From NCBI GenBank assembly GCA_022478985.1, contig JAKSZP010014466.1, forward strand, positions 248,001 through 312,000: 64,000 nt of DNA. Reading direction: 5' to 3'. The position numbers and the translations under genes were made by a program. Under the pieces are notes generated by a model that was given only the letters and a program-made list of their open reading frames with translations, made no database searches and was not told where the DNA came from. Position 1 is the stretch's first letter, and each line of letters opens with the position of its first letter. Source of the DNA: Massospora cicadina. Its lineage: Eukaryota; Entomophthoromycota; Entomophthoromycetes; Entomophthorales; Entomophthoraceae. Below, in pieces: positions 1-12,539 of this stretch.

Positions 1-169
1 CATAATTTTTTAATTCATCTTCTTTGTACCTTGATGGCCATGCCCTTGTTATATCCTTTTTGTGGGATGACGAAGTGCATGCTGTCATTAACATGTATGC
101 CCCAACCTGTGCATGAGCTCATCAGAAATTCTTCTCAGCCATTAATTCCCTCCTGCTTCCCCATGACCC

Positions 170-480
170 ATTTTTGGTGGGCGATATGAACTGCTGGACC
201 AACCCAGCCACCAACTGCTGGCCCTCATCGCCTACCCCCACAGGGGCACATAGAACTTTGCGTTCTAAAGGCCACTTTGGGGTTATTTGATACCCTGCCT
301 CTACATGCACTGCTGCTCACAAACATGTCTTGTCCCCTGTGCACAACGGTCAGCTGAGGTCTATGTTTCACATTGACCTTATTCTTGCACCGTTGAAGTT
401 TCAGTCTCAGGTTGCACACTTTATGACAATTAAACTCAATTTATCCAACTACAGGATGGTATCAATTTTCTTCTCTTTGT
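170..480 (+). pseudogene. LINE ORF2 endonuclease remnant (APE type)
   Basis: Pieces of an apurinic-type endonuclease domain, which in LINEs nicks the target DNA to prime reverse transcription. I see GDMNCW near 180-197 (family motif GDFNxW), HIDLILAP near 370-395 (copy 2 has RIDHILVP near 13107) and SNYRMVS near 444-465. The last should read SDHR: both catalytic residues have changed, D to N and H to Y, by a G-to-A and a C-to-T change. Frames shift between these motifs. The domain cannot be active. Confidence 0.75.
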
Positions 481-862
481 CGCACCCAGCAGTACAGGCA
501 CCAAAGTGGTGCAAACTCTGCCCAGCCGAGATCACATCACCCAGGTTTTCCTCATGGGTGGACACTGAAACCTAAGCTTCAGAGTTTACCACACTGTTAT
601 ATGTGGACTCACTTTCTACCTGGTCAAAAATCAAAGAGAACACCATCTGCCAGACATGCCACATCCCATCACGTCTCTCTTGGGCTGCCTTGGAAGTCAC
701 TTCGCGCATGCTTGAAGAAGTGGACAACCTGGAATCTAATGTTCCTGCTGCAGGCTACAGCCCAGCTTGGGGTTGCAAGTGGGCAAAAGTGTCCGCTCAC
801 CTCAACACACTGGTAAGGCAACACAAACATCAAGTTTATGTACAGTATAAGGAAAAAATATA

Positions 863-2418
863 ATGGCGGGCACAACGTGCTCCGCTTACTTTTTCCAAAA
901 ATTCTTAACACCGCAACAGAGCTTAGCCTGCACACAGGTGAAGCGGCCAGACCACTCTGTCACAGATACTCCAGCTGAAGTGGCAATCAAAGTTAGAAAT
1001 TATTACTCCAAATTGTATTGCTCTGATCCAGTTGAACTGGCTGAAGTTGCTCCTTTTCTCAAAAGTGCACATATCTGCACCATTTCCTGTTATCTGGAAC
1101 TGATGAATTTAATTTCTTGGGATAAACTCTGGTCCGCCATTTGTGGTGCACCATACAGGAAATGCCCAGGTCCAGATGAGATTCCTTATGAGTTTTATAA
1201 GAAATATTTCAATTATTTCTCCTCCTTGCTGCTTGCCTCAATGAACCAGTGCTTATTTGAAATGCGCCTCCTCCCTGGGGGCCAAGAGGCCTACATGATA
1301 ACGCTGTATAAGAAAGGGGATAAGCTGGACTTGGCCAACTGGTGCCCCATATCACTTACTAACTCAGATAATAAACTTTTTACTAAAATCATGGCCAACC
1401 GCCTAGGGGAAGTTGCCTCTGCTCTCATTTCCCCCAAGCAATTTTGTTTCATTCCCAAGCGGTCTATTTGGGACAATACACATATTGTAGCCAATGTCTG
1501 CCAATCCATGGCTTCTAGAGCACTTGTCTTTTTAGACCAAAAGAAGGCTTATGATAGAGTCAACTGGGATTACCTCAAAGCCTGCCTCCACAAGTTCCAC
1601 CTCCCCTATCAGTTCATTAATTGGGTGATGTTGCTTACAGAATCTGCCACAATGGCTGTGTGTGGCAGGGCTTCCTGACTGATGTAGTTCACCCTCATAG
1701 TGGCCAATGCCAAGGGGACCCTTTAAGCCCATTCTTGTATAATATCAGCCTGGATCCACTTTTATGCAATGTAAATGCCCGCCTTACTGGTGTCCATGTG
1801 CAAGGCCAAGCACCAGTTAAGATGTTAGTATCTGATGATGATTGTGTGGTTGGGGTGTCTAATAATCTTGATGCATGCGCGCTTGAAGCTACTATTCAGG
1901 TTTACTCCAGGGTAATTAACGCTGCACTTAACGCCTCCAGAGCTGAAATCATTCTCCTTGGTCAGTACCAAGCCCGCTGGTCACCAGCGCCCTGTTTTCT
2001 CCCTGCTTCAGCAGCTAGCTCATGGGTTCACTTACCCCACCCACCCCAAACAGTCCCGCTTGTGCTCCTCTTTGTGCCAAGACCCACTGCTGGTCCGGTA
2101 CACCATTTTGGGGTGTGGCTGGAGGTGGGATGGTACACCTCAACGATGATGGAGCACCATATCCTGGACAATGTTACAAAATGCATAGCTTCCCTCAGAG
2201 CTCGCCAAACCTCCCTTACAGACAGGGTAGTGCTAGCCAAATCTATGCTCCTATCTAAAGTTTGGTTTGGGGCCCATGCTATCGCCTTTTCCCCATCTTT
2301 CTTCACATCATTATACGCCCTTCTGCAAGGGTGGCTTTGGTTAGGCCGCCCACCACCAGTGCGCCTGGATATCATATTTGGCCCTCGCCATAGTGGTGGT
2401 ATGGGCCTGCAACTTTGA
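863..2418 (+). pseudogene. LINE ORF2 reverse transcriptase, frameshifted
   Basis: Reverse transcriptase core in two frames joined near 1621-1678. The first frame has PYEFYKKYF, the fingers motif LYKKGDKLDLANW, FIPKRSIWDN and the motif A region FLDQKKAYDRVNWDYL. The second has GQCQGDPLSPFLYN (motif B) and LVSDDDCVVG, where copy 2 reads LAFADDC, so the two catalytic aspartates survive in an altered context. Thumb-like segments (HFGVWLE, WFGAHAIAFSP) follow. The frameshift and the missing N-terminal part make it a pseudogene, still readily aligned to 13860-15120. Confidence 0.9.
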
Positions 2419-2884
2419 GGCCCACGCTGCCAAAATACTTGGCACCTGGATCGCTGCAGTCACCAACCCAATGGTCTCAGCCCAGCACTGGTCACGCGCA
2501 GCCTGCTCCAACTTCTCCTGTGCCCTGGGCCTCAGAAATCCTACCCACCCACATTCCCTGTTAAAGTATCTTGCCTCACACCCTTCTGCTGCGGGCCCAC
2601 ATGGGACATCGCCCCACTTCAAAAAGAATTATTCTCTCCATGCAGAGCGCTGAGTGGAGGATTTGCATCAATGGGCACACCATCCAGAGGGGTCAACCTA
2701 CTCCCCGGTTCACCCAGGAAGTACAAGGCCAAGCCATTCTGAACAATGTGATACTCATGAGGTCCCCTGTCATGGCCAGGGTGGATTACCTGGACATGTT
2801 GGACATCCCCTAATCTCTTGATACCCAGAAAGCCATCTGGAAGTACACCCATCACCCTCTTCTGCAGCCACATATTTTTTCCAT

Positions 2885-3424
2885 GTGTGGCGCTGCTTGA
2901 AATGGGTATACCATACTGCTGAGCGCTCTAATGCATTGCACTTATCTTGTGTCATGTGTGACCAGTATGGAACTTTGTTTCACTGCCTGGAAGAGTGCCC
3001 TCCGTCAAAAGTGATCTGGCATGAGGTTCAGCATCTCTTTTTCCAGGATCAAACATGGCCCTTCAGCCTATCTAAGGACATCTTCGCCTTTTCCTTGAAT
3101 TCCCCTATATAACCTTCTCTCCTGGCCTTAATGGTTGCAATTTCTTTGTGGACTATCCACACGGTTGTCTTGGATGCTATCTCAGGATCTACTCCCACCC
3201 TCCAGGAAGCTGTACTCCAGTTCAAGTCACACCTTGTGGACCACTTTCAAGAATGGTTGTTTGGGTACCTACCATCCCACCACCGTCAGTTGGTCTCATC
3301 CTGGTTTCCAGTTTGGTTCATCACTTCAGACCCTTTCCTGCATACGTGCTCAATAGTGGCGCAAGCCCCTACTTACAAAAACCCCCTTTCTTTTCTTGGC
3401 GTTCCCACTGGCAACAGGAGATAG
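2885..3424 (+). pseudogene. LINE ORF2 C-terminal zinc-finger region
   Basis: C-terminal part of ORF2. A finger of the zf-RVT kind, CVMC then H-x4-C (about 2948-3000), is followed by PPSKVIWHEV. A conserved tail starts at 3131 with SLWTIHTVVLDA and ends in SWFPVWF, HTCSIV and GVPTGN before the TAA at 3422-3424. Copy 2 has the same order. A TAA near 3110 separates the finger from the tail. In LINE proteins this region binds nucleic acid; its exact role here is inferred from the family. Confidence 0.8.
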
Positions 3425-3517
3425 CGTTTGCTTCTCTGGGGTGCCTCTTGCTGATATTAGTTTTTTTAGTTTACATATCAGAAGTGTCTGTCCCCTGGTT
3501 GGTCTTCCCTAAATAAA

Positions 3518-5808
3518 ATTTACCAGAATGATCCTAGAAACAATTTGGATATTGTCCATCATATAAGGATAAAATTTAACCTTCAAAAATTCATAGATAA
3601 CTATTATAACTAAAGAAGTGTTTATTATAAGCTCAAAACTATTACTTAGGCTATTATAGTTAAACTCAAAATATTTTAGCAAGGTTTAGCTTGCTAATCA
3701 CATGGATTTCAGTACTTTATGATTGTGGTAAATGACAATTGATTCCTATAACTTTAATCACTGTTTTACTAGATAAGCCTTACATTACGTTTTCTGCAAT
3801 GTCACATGTAAAATTTGCATCTTGTATTGTAGCCTTGCTTCACTTAAGGTATCTGCTAGAGATTTTTTACTGAATAAACTTCACATTAACCCTTTATTCA
3901 GGTTTTGTGATGTACTTTAGTATTTTACATATATAAAGTAAGGAAAAGTTACTAATATCTTTTTTTATCTTAATTCAAGTTTTAGAGAATAATTAGTAAA
4001 TTGTTTACCTCCTATATTCTCATGCACACATATTCAGTTTGTTAAAGAGCTTGATAAAGGTCATAACCATCAATATGCGCAAGTTGCATTACTTTACAAA
4101 TCTATCTTTGCATATTGCAACAAGCTTTATTTATAGTCCTTAAGTACATTATTATTAAGAGCTTCTGCCTCAGGCGCCAGGATTGTTAACTTGTACTCAA
4201 TAAAAGCTTTTAATTTCGATAGTAAATAGTACTATTTTTAGTTTGGTAATGTTATTATCTCATCTATTTTCCTTTCACTCTATTTCAACTAATAATATCA
4301 TAAATTAACATTATGTATGGTACATCCTAAATCCTCAATTAGTGCACTGATTAGTGTAGCCTTTAGTTTACTCATAGATAGATGTATTGCAACTTGACTG
4401 ACTTTATCCTTTCTTTTTTTAGCACTATATGGTCTCAACCCAAGGCGTTATTTCATCAATGTTTATTTGATTATTCCTGGGCTCCTTAGAGCGTGAGGAA
4501 AATAAAGTGAGGGAGGAGACATTGAGAAAGAAAGGGGTATTGGAGTGTCAGAACCTATTTCAGTAGCAACTAAGTGTGCAAGGGTTGGCAATATAGCAGA
4601 AACTTTTAGGGCCATCTCAAAATGCACCTGGAAGTGAGAAAATATGTGCGGTAGTGTCCACACTTGTTATTCAAAGGCTGCAAAAAGAAAGGAATTATGA
4701 ATAGTCCACAGTGCAGGGGCATAGGCAAGGACTTGGAGAAGATGGTGGAATTTGGGTAGGGTCTGTTTAAAAGAACAATAATGAACAGGGTTTCCAGACT
4801 ATGGAAGGGCATGGAGGAGCTTGCAGACCTTGGGCCAGAACGTGGCAACACCAGGTCAGTTAAAAAATGGTGAAGGTGGGAGTCAATAGGCTCTAACAGT
4901 GAAGGCAACTTTGTTGCTGAAAGGTGGGGACAGTTTTATCCTCTGTCCTGTAAGAACAGTGAAGTACCTGTCATTAGCAGTTAGACACCTTTGCTGACAG
5001 CATTGGGTGGTAAACATCCTGCAAGAGCCTCTGGAGGCCAATACTCACTGTGGGAGGACTTCAAGAAGGCGCTGGTAGATGGGAGGTCTAACCTGAGGTG
5101 TGAGTCAAGTTATGACCACCTGTTTTATTTTTTACAATTACATGGTGATGGGGGCTGAGGCCAGAGCCATCCCTTCTGTATGGGAAGCTGTGGTACACCT
5201 GCGGACCCACTTGTCTCAGTGCCAAGAGAGCCAGGTTCCAATATCTTGAAGAGGATGATAGCTGGTGATGGCTTAGGTGAATGGTGAGCAACTCCCTAAA
5301 GATGTTAGAAATGCTCTATGAAGACCTGGAGATGCTGATGCAGGTTAGAGGAGTGTAGGCGCCCAATGGGGTATGATGGTCACATATCAGCAGATAGCTG
5401 GATGAGTGAGCTTAAGGTAGATGGAGGTGACATGGGAGCGGGTACCTAGAAGTACTAGGACCCCTTCATAGTGGGTTTCAGGATTTGAGATGATGAGCGA
5501 GTCAAAACCCCTGTTCCCAAATTGAGCCTCAACAGATTGACTCTTGAACGAGTGCAAATGGAATCTACCCTAAATGCGCCAAAACTAGATTTAATCAGAA
5601 AGCTTCATGCATATGAAAATTGATGAAAACACCTTCAAGAATCCCGTCCCCACTTCCAGAATCATGAGAGGTGTGACCCTCACCGCTGAGGTCATGAGAA
5701 TTATGCTTTACAATGTGGTTGCCAACCAGGCAGTCAATCCAGAAGGCAGTGAAAGATCCTAATCATATGGGGCCATGGAGGTCCTTGAGGCACCATGTCT
5801 CTACACGC
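3518..5808. other. No gene recognised; AT-rich then unique-looking DNA
   Basis: The part from 3518 to about 4450 is AT-rich with no coding signal. From about 4460 to 5800 the base composition is more even, with purine-rich stretches (for example 4495-4540), but no frame longer than 100 codons and no motif I can place. The right end probably includes the upstream part of an LTR belonging to the gypsy element that starts at 5952. I could not find its left boundary. Confidence 0.5.
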
Positions 5809-5950
5809 CCTATAAATATTGATGCTTTATAACTCAATAAAGTAGTCTATATTTGCCCCATTTTTCATTTTTTGACCTCTCCACTAATTTTCAGCTTTGA
5901 GCCCATTTTCAACTTTGGCAACGGTCAAGAGAACTGTTACGCTGAGATAA
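5809..5950 (+). promoter_or_regulatory. End of the 5' LTR of gypsy element I, with TATA and polyadenylation-like signals
   Basis: CCTATAAATA at 5809-5818 looks like a core promoter, and AATAAA lies at about 5836-5841. The LTR appears to end at 5950 in GATAA, where related elements end in ATAACA, one base before a primer-binding-site match. The same CCTATAAATA box occurs in the LTR-like sequences near 33221 and 63181. The LTR start is not determined. Confidence 0.5.
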
Positions 5951-5951
5951 G

Positions 5952-5972
5952 TGGTGCTCACTACAGGGGGCT
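5952..5972 (+). other. Primer-binding site of element I
   Basis: TGGTGCTCACTACAGGGGG begins one base after the LTR end. The same string starts the internal regions of G (28090) and, with changes, of A (38082), F (29472) and H (57043). TGG pairs with a tRNA 3' CCA. The tRNA itself was not identified. Confidence 0.7.
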
Positions 5973-6046
5973 CTGATCCGTCTAGGTAAAACGCCTATCA
6001 CAAACAGTAATAATACTAGCAGTCACAAAAGTCAACTTGTGATTAG

Positions 6047-7880
6047 TTGAAAAGCATCGCTCAATGGATTAGTACCTTACAATATAAAGTACCACCCATG
6101 CATCCTGAAAGTTTAGAATTTTGGGCCACATTACAGTTCTCTCTACCTTCAGTTGACGGTGATCAGTATCAACTTTTAATACAAAACCTTATCAACATTA
6201 TTCAACAGTTATTAAATGGCATTTACTCCATGGGGCCCGCTCAAGTCACTCCCACGCTTCTTTAGTGCCTTTTACCATGTGGGATCTATATACCTCCCCA
6301 TCTACCAATGTGAGAACTGACCTTGGGGACTGAGCGCTACCTTCAAAATTTTGTCCATCCTGCTATTCATCACCTCCTCCAGTTAGTCAGGTTGCGCCAT
6401 CATGAAGTTTCTTAACAACTTGGGCTCACCCAAACTTTACACTCCCATGTTGTCAATTTCTATAAACCGGCCTCCTCCTTTATCCACAACAACTGAGAAG
6501 CCATTATCAATAACTGACGATTAATCAACAAATCCTGAAGCCAAATCGCAGTGTTGGATAATGGGGTTTCCAGCTATCTCAAAGACCAACTTTTTCAGAA
6601 TGTCCAACTCCTTGAAGCTTCTTGGAACCAGTGCCTTTACCAAGTCAAATTTCTGGTTCAGACCCTCCAGCAACACTATCAGAAGCTGGCCTCTCATGAC
6701 TACACCTCTTGGAGTGAGGGACCCAAAGGGCCTGAAGGTCCCCATGGGCCTCAAGGACCTTCTGCCCTGAAATACTTACTTCTGGTGACCCTGACGACCT
6801 TTTGTGAAAGGATGTCTTGGCAGCCCTAGCTGCCTTACGGGATCATATCCAGAACATAACTCAAGGATTTAAACTACAATTATACGGATTCCCCCTCAAT
6901 CCTAGAGTCTTAATTGAGGCACTGTTAGATGAAATGGATAATATCAGTGCTTTCACCAGGCTTACTGATAGTCACATTTCTCATCTTGAACAAACCTGTT
7001 GAGAGCTCAAGGCTCATTTGAACCACCAAGAAAGTCGGCTTCTTCTTCAGAGCGCTGATATTCAAGCTCTAAAAGAGCAGGTTGCTTATAAAGCTTCTAT
7101 TTCCTCCCTTAACCAAAACTAGGATGATGTCTAAGAGAATCTTGAGGGCATAATATGACAGTTGGTCCAGAAGGCCCCTTTGACTATGAAGAAACTGAGA
7201 TCTCTGAGCCTGCACCATAACTTGGTGTTAATACCCTCTCAACTCCTCTTGTAACTTATTTTAAACCTAGTTATAAGGAGAAGCTTACCTACGGGCAGGA
7301 AATCATCGCCTCTTTTCTATATGCATATGAGAGTTCCATGGAAGAGGCCATCAACTGGCAAAAAGTAAAGCATATCCACTCCCGCCTTAATAGCACTGCT
7401 TGAAAGATTATGACTCCCCACCTAAAAGAATGCAACACCTTGGAGAAGGTCTGGATGGCCTTAGGCCAAGAATTTGGCAGCAATCAAACATTGGCCACTT
7501 AGAACAAGCATTCATAAGTATCCGCCTGAACAAAGGGGAAAGCCCTATGGAGTTTGTCAGCCATTTTGACGCCCAAGCGCAACCCTAGGTTGCCACAAAT
7601 TGTATTACCTTGAGTGACGCCATTACCACTATCATCTCCACGTTAGGTTCTTATCCTGAGGTTTAAATGCATATAATCGCTAAAAATGGTTTTATGTTCA
7701 TTCAAGAGATCAAAAAAGTGCTCAATGAGATTCCTGTATCGACCCTGCACCCCAAGGCTACCCCTTCAGGTTACTCCAATTGTCCTCAAGTCCATGTGGT
7801 CAGGAACCAGAAGAATCCTCAACCCCAAAGCACTTACTGCAATGGCTTCTGACACATCACAAAGACATGCTGAAAATGAC
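6047..7880 (+). pseudogene. Gypsy gag remnant, element I
   Basis: A broken gag, the structural protein that forms the virus-like particle. The recognisable core lies near 7300-7480, where YESSMEEAINWQKVKHI and then MTPHLKECNTLEKVW can be read. It is homologous to the gag core of element G (28390-28560, YESAMEGMTNYLKIKHI). A degenerate zinc-knuckle-like piece (YCN then HITKTC) lies at about 7838-7875. The 5' part (6047-6240 and 6551-7000) contains a collagen-like GPxGPxG stretch near 6718-6765 and mostly unplaced sequence. Several stops and frameshifts are present. Confidence 0.65.
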
Positions 7881-8094
7881 TTTTTGAGGAGGTGGTAAAA
7901 GGGCCTTCAACATAAAGGAGGGGGCGCTCAATGATGAGATCCTACAACGCCTCAAGAATCATTATTGACCTCTAATGAACTTGGAGCTATTGCACATGAA
8001 GAAGTTTTGGTACCCATTGATATCAAATAAATTGATACTGCTTACTTTTCCTCTGATGACTCTTACATGTTAATCACTTTATCTCCACAGTTTG

Positions 8095-8575
8095 AAATCA
8101 TGGTTACCAACGTCACCGTTTTAGCCCATAAGATTCTGGTTCTCATCATAGTTAACAGTGGTCCCCTGTAAATTTTATTTCATCTAAGTTAATGAGATGT
8201 ATCAAGATCGCCTCAGACTTACCACATTATATTAGAGTACAGTATGGCTGGACCACAGTTCACACAATCTATAAGATCCTTTTCTTCCCTATCTATCCAG
8301 TTTGAGAAGCTTTCTGTAGATACCCCTTCCATCACACTGGATAACCTGAGATATGAACTTCTTAGAACTCAGTTCCTCTAAGGTTACTATGTGTTGGATT
8401 TTTTGCCCATATTCCCAGCCTACTAGATTACCTGGTGTCGCTAGGGAAAATTCCCTAAGGCAAGGTGAATCAGATATTGGTTGGCCCAAGTTTCAGAGGA
8501 ACTACATTCAGGGGATTTTGGGATATTCACCTGGTCATATCCATTGGGGATTGATCTGGATGAATACCTAAGATC
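8095..8575 (+). pseudogene. Gypsy protease remnant, element I
   Basis: An aspartic-protease start is visible at 8098-8200: the frame reads LVLIIVNSG where a retropepsin has xxDSG/DTG, then N-F-I-S-S-K-L after a stop. The catalytic D has become N, a one-base G-to-A change. The reading continues weakly to about 8571. No reverse transcriptase follows: the element is cut off at about 8575 and unrelated DNA begins. Confidence 0.5.
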
Positions 8576-9119
8576 TCATTGGGCGGAGTGGCTGACAAAA
8601 TAGGGGCATCTGATAGTGATTAACTATCAGGTGTACCAATTAGGATCAGTTGGGTTTCATCACTGACTGATTGGGAATGAATAGTGAGTTGCGAGGCAAG
8701 CGATGCCGCCTGCAATTAGCAAATTGATTGGTTGGTGAAGTGACCTGCCATAATGGGTAATAAGTCCCATTACCTAAGTAGGTCGCTAGCCAATTATGGT
8801 TGGTTTGCTTGGATCAAGTAAAAAACTGTTAGGGACACGTTTTCTGGCTCTTTCCATTTGAGGTCTTGAGGATGTCCAATGATGGAATTCTAGCCAGGAT
8901 GGGGAAGACCATTGCTGCTGAGATGAGGAAGGGTGATTCAATGGCAACGGCTGCCATTTTATTGAAGAGGTATCAACTGAGGGTTATACAGCCGAATCCC
9001 CTACTATATAATTCCTAAGATTCACTACAATAAAAACAGTATTATTGCCAAGAGTATTAACAGTAGTAATATTAGTATTAGCTACAGTAATATTGTCAAT
9101 TTGGTGTATAATTAGACTA
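8576..9119. other. Unassigned DNA between elements I and J
   Basis: No motif or family recognised. It separates the truncated plus-strand element I from the minus-strand element J. From about 9040 to 9110 it is rich in short ATT/AGT-type runs. J's integrase would be expected here on the minus strand, but I cannot read one, so a deletion or heavy decay is likely. Confidence 0.4.
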
Positions 9120-9479
9120 TCAGCTTCCATTGTGACGTTCCATCTCAAGGATATTTTTGCAGAAGGCAATAATTGAAAGACTCTCAGAGAGAAGAGTAGA
9201 GATCTGAGCGGGGATCTGGAGACAAAGGGAACCACAATCAGGGATAGCTGCTGACTGTGTATTGGGACGAAAGAGACTGTCATTGGGGTATCTTGACAAA
9301 GATTGGGTGGACAGGAATATAGGGAACAAATCTCTACGAGTACAACCTATAAAGTACTTAATTGGAAGTACTGGCCTAAGCGTTGGGCTTAATAATAATT
9401 CAAACTCAACTATGGATAATAGTCTCCATACTATTATTAGATAATACATTCTATACAATGCGAAGTGCACAAGGAAATT

Positions 9480-9835
9480 GAACCTGTGCAGTAAAAAAGT
9501 TACAGGGTTGATGACCAATAATGAATCCTAAGTAAATTTTTACACTCATGCTGGGTACCCTGTAACAAGTAGCTTTAATGAGTCAACGCCCATGATATGG
9601 CTGCAAACTCCTTATCATAGATGGCCCAGGATTGCTCCATAGAGGAATTATTTTAGAAAAGTAGGCGACTGGGTGTTCTAAGCCATCATGATCCTGGAGC
9701 AGAATCACCCTCACTGCCACTGATGAGGCATCACATGTAACGATATACAGCTTGGCAGGATCCGCATTTTTCAAGATGGGGGGAGATAAAGACACCTCTT
9801 TGATTGACTCAAACGCCTTATGTCACTTGGGTGTC
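9480..9835 (-). pseudogene. Gypsy RNase H domain, element J
   Basis: The frame at 9795-9583 shows PAKLYIVTCDASSVAVRVIL, the first catalytic-Asp region of a Ty3-type RNase H, and then DGLEHPVAYFSKI. To the left (9538-9600) degraded text like EFAAISWALTH and GTQHE continues the domain. Up to about 9120 there is a decayed tether (FNFLVHFA). RNase H removes the RNA strand of the replication hybrid. Stops and shifts make it non-functional. Confidence 0.75.
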
Positions 9836-10960
9836 CAACAAAAAGGCACATTCTTGCCTGTGAGGGGGTGAAGAGGGGCAGCTAACTGGGAAAGGGCAGG
9901 GGAAAATTTCTTAGGAAAAATAATGGTACCCAAGAAACTCCATAATTGTTTCTGGGTTGTCAGAGTTGGCCATTCACGGATAGCATCCAACTTATTGGGA
10001 GGAATCACATAGCCATCCTTAAGGACTAGGTTTTGAAAGGTAACCTCATACTTATAGAACTCACATTTAAAAGGTTTAACGAACAATCCTGCCTTGTGCA
10101 AAGCTGCCATGCCTGCTTTCAAGTCTTTAGTGTGTTGTTCTGGAATTGTAGAGTGAACTAATATTCTATCTATATATGCAACCATGCAGGTGAACTGGAG
10201 GTCCCCAGTACACTGTCAATCATCCATTAAAACGTAGCAGGCGCATTCTTTAACCCAAAGGGAATTACGTGGAATTGAAAATGCCTCACTTTGTTCATAT
10301 TGCGGTTAGCCATTCTTGCCCTTCCATCACCCAAATCTGGTTGAAGGCATTGATGAGATCCAGCTTAGAAAATACATGAGAATTAGCGATTGCTTGACTG
10401 ATAGTCTGCTCCAGGGGCAGAGCATAGGGATTGTGAACTGTAACTTTGTTTAAGTGTCCATAATCCATGCAGGGATGGAGGGAACCATCGGCTTTTTTGG
10501 CAAAGACAATGTGAGATGCAACTGTCAATGTCTCATTAAACAACCACCATTTTTTAAGCATATCATCTAACCAAGTGATAGGTGCACCCTCCTCTTCCGC
10601 TGTATGTGGATACAATGGACAGTTGATATTTACCAGCTGCGCCATTATCCTAAATCCCAGGTCAAATTTAGTATGAGGAGGCAGATGATCCACCTTTTCG
10701 GAATTGAAGATACTTTAATAGCAGATTAATTCTTCAGGAAAGTCAGACGGAAGGCTTGCAGGGGAAACAAGTGAAGTAATAGAGCTGCGGCCTTGAGTTT
10801 TCTTAAGGGTGTTAACTAAAGGAAATTCCCCCTTCAGTTGATTATTTTTGCATGACAACACTTTTGATTCCAATTAAATTTTAACATGTTGTCAGCGCCA
10901 CCATCCAACCCCCAAGATTACTGGGAACACTAAGTTTGGCATTGTGGAAAACCAATCACA
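9836..10960 (-). pseudogene. Gypsy reverse transcriptase, element J
   Basis: Minus-strand text from 10693 to 9836 covers the Ty3/gypsy polymerase: LPPHTKFD, IVFAKKADGSLHPCMDYGHL, motif A FSKLDLINAFNQIWV, motif B IPFGLKNAP (near 10245-10285), then YIDRILVHS where the catalytic box should be YIDD, followed by FVKPFKCEFY and TTQKQLWSFLG. The second Asp is lost. A protease C-terminal segment ending near 10900 resembles B (ending GVGWWR). The reading frame resumes beyond the LINE at 16249. Confidence 0.85.
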
Positions 10961-10979
10961 AAATCTAAACTGGTGTACT

Positions 10980-10996
10980 AAGAAAGGTACTGACTG
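10980..10996. repeat. Left target-site duplication of LINE copy 2
   Basis: AAGAAAGGTACTGACTG, repeated exactly at 16232-16248. Long duplications of this size are typical of endonuclease-driven LINE insertion and fix both ends of the element. Confidence 0.95.
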
Positions 10997-11079
10997 GATT
11001 TTTTTCTTTCTCATAACAATCACCTTAGTTACTACAATTTGATTTGAACAGCAAAGTTGGATAATCACACACAGGAAAG

Positions 11080-12200
11080 ATGGGCGACTTTATCAATGAA
11101 AATAATACAACATGGGTGAGCATTGCGGTGAGAGGTTCACTTAACGGTGCAACTAAGGGCAAGAAACGCCCTGGAGGGGGACCAGGAACCCAATCCGCAA
11201 AGAAATTGCAAACTCAGACATCGTCTGGGTTTATGGTATTCACTGTAAAGCATGCACAATATATGCACATTCAGTTCAACCAACCCTTATCAAAGGTGGA
11301 ACATGGGATCAGGCTCTTCCTTGGGGATGAGTCACCGACCCTGTGGGAGAAAACATGTGAGGCACAGCCCTCACTTTTCCCTCACGCAGTGTATGTAGCC
11401 ACCAACAACATGGGCTGTAGCTGGATCGATATTGGTTTCAAAACAGCTGATGAAGCTGATGCCGCAACAAAAGTCTGTGTGGAAATTGCCCTCCCTGAGG
11501 GCAAAAAAATTATGTGCACCGCGCGCACCAGATGGATTAAAGTGAAAACTTTTTTCATCTCTTTTGACTCGCTCCCCACCAACCTTCCTTGTAAGGTAAT
11601 TGAGGAGGAGCTCCGCAAAGGTCTCATGGCCTATGGAGAAATTCAGCAACTTGAATTACAGCGATTTCGCCTGATGCCCAACCTGTGCACGGGCAAAGCT
11701 ATCACCATAATCAATCTTTCCCAGAAGTGGAAGAGGACTTATCCAGAATTCCCCACACAGCAGAATTTCAAACAAAGATGGGGGCCAGTCAGCCGCATTC
11801 TGAGTTACACCAGAACGCGCACCACCCATTTGCAACCACTGTGGCTCACTGGGCCACAAGGAACACGCATGCCCTTTGAAAGAGGGCTTAATGGAAAATG
11901 ACTACTGTGAGGAAGCAATAGATGAAGATAATAAAAACTTCACCAAAATGACTGACGGTCACCACCCATTCCACTGGGGTGAAGATGAACTATACTCCAT
12001 CGTGGACCCAGTTACAAGCAAACAACGTAAAGCAGCACAAAAAGCCTGCAAGTGAGCAGCGGCCAAAGTGGCGGCACACGCGGAGTCCACCATTAACCCC
12101 CAGACAAATTTGGGAGTATATCTTGGATATTCACCAAACCAACCAATCAGAACAATATGCCCAGGTCGAAAATTTTCACAGTAACATGACTGAGTCAAAA
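11080..12200 (+). pseudogene. LINE ORF1 (Gag-like, zinc knuckle), broken
   Basis: ORF1 proteins coat LINE RNA. The frame opens at ATG 11080 after a short leader and runs about 230 codons, with a basic N-terminal patch (KGKKRPGGGPG). A frameshift before 11828 then moves the true frame by one base. In the shifted frame a perfect CCHC zinc knuckle, CNHCGSLGHKEHAC, lies at 11831-11872, followed by an acidic segment, KQRKAAQKACK and a stop near 12055. It reads on to about 12200. The apparent extension of the first frame to 11901 is out of frame. Confidence 0.85.
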
Positions 12201-12539
12201 AGCGACATCAGTCATGCAAATATTGAGAAACAATGCAACCGTAATTTGGATGAAAATGCGGTGCACAATTCACCAAAGTTGAACCTCAAAAATACAAAAT
12301 CCAATCAACAATCCGCATAAAATCAACATGAGACCTGTGCAGGAAAAGTTGACGCAAATGCAAAAAAACTGCAATTCCATTAAATCATTAGGTCAGATCA
12401 AGGGAACCAACAATGGCAGTGAAAGAGTTGGAGTACAGATGCAGAGCATGGCCAAAATGAGCCATGGTGGGATAGGGCCAGAGGGCCCTACCAACCACTC
12501 CTGAGGCGCCGCGGGCACCTCAGTGTCAATAGGGATGCT

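Larger units (their letters stand above)
1..3517 (+). mobile_element. LINE (non-LTR retrotransposon) copy 1, cut by the left window edge
   Basis: This is the 3' part of a LINE. It carries an endonuclease remnant, a reverse transcriptase and a C-terminal CCHC-type finger in the same order as the complete copy at 10997-16231, and the final segment (3131-3424) is clearly similar to 15830-16130 at protein level. The element ends in TAAATAAA just before 3518, as copy 2 does, after a short 3' UTR that shares TCCCCTGGT. ORF2 is split by frameshifts and stops, so the copy is dead. ORF1 would lie left of the window. The left target duplication cannot be checked. Confidence 0.9.

Noticed and set aside
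2028..2375. 115-codon minus-strand frame in LINE copy 1
   Set aside because: Complement of the reverse transcriptase region; no motif of its own.
3518..5808. Search for a host gene or tRNA in the gene-free stretch
   Set aside because: No frame over 100 codons with a motif, no splice-consistent exon chain I could defend, and no tRNA pattern.
6718..6765. Collagen-like GPxGPxG text as a separate gene
   Set aside because: Only five or six triplets in a decayed gag leader, with no longer repeat or ends.
11371..11649. 92-codon minus-strand frame opposite LINE ORF1
   Set aside because: Antisense of a real coding region; no independent support.
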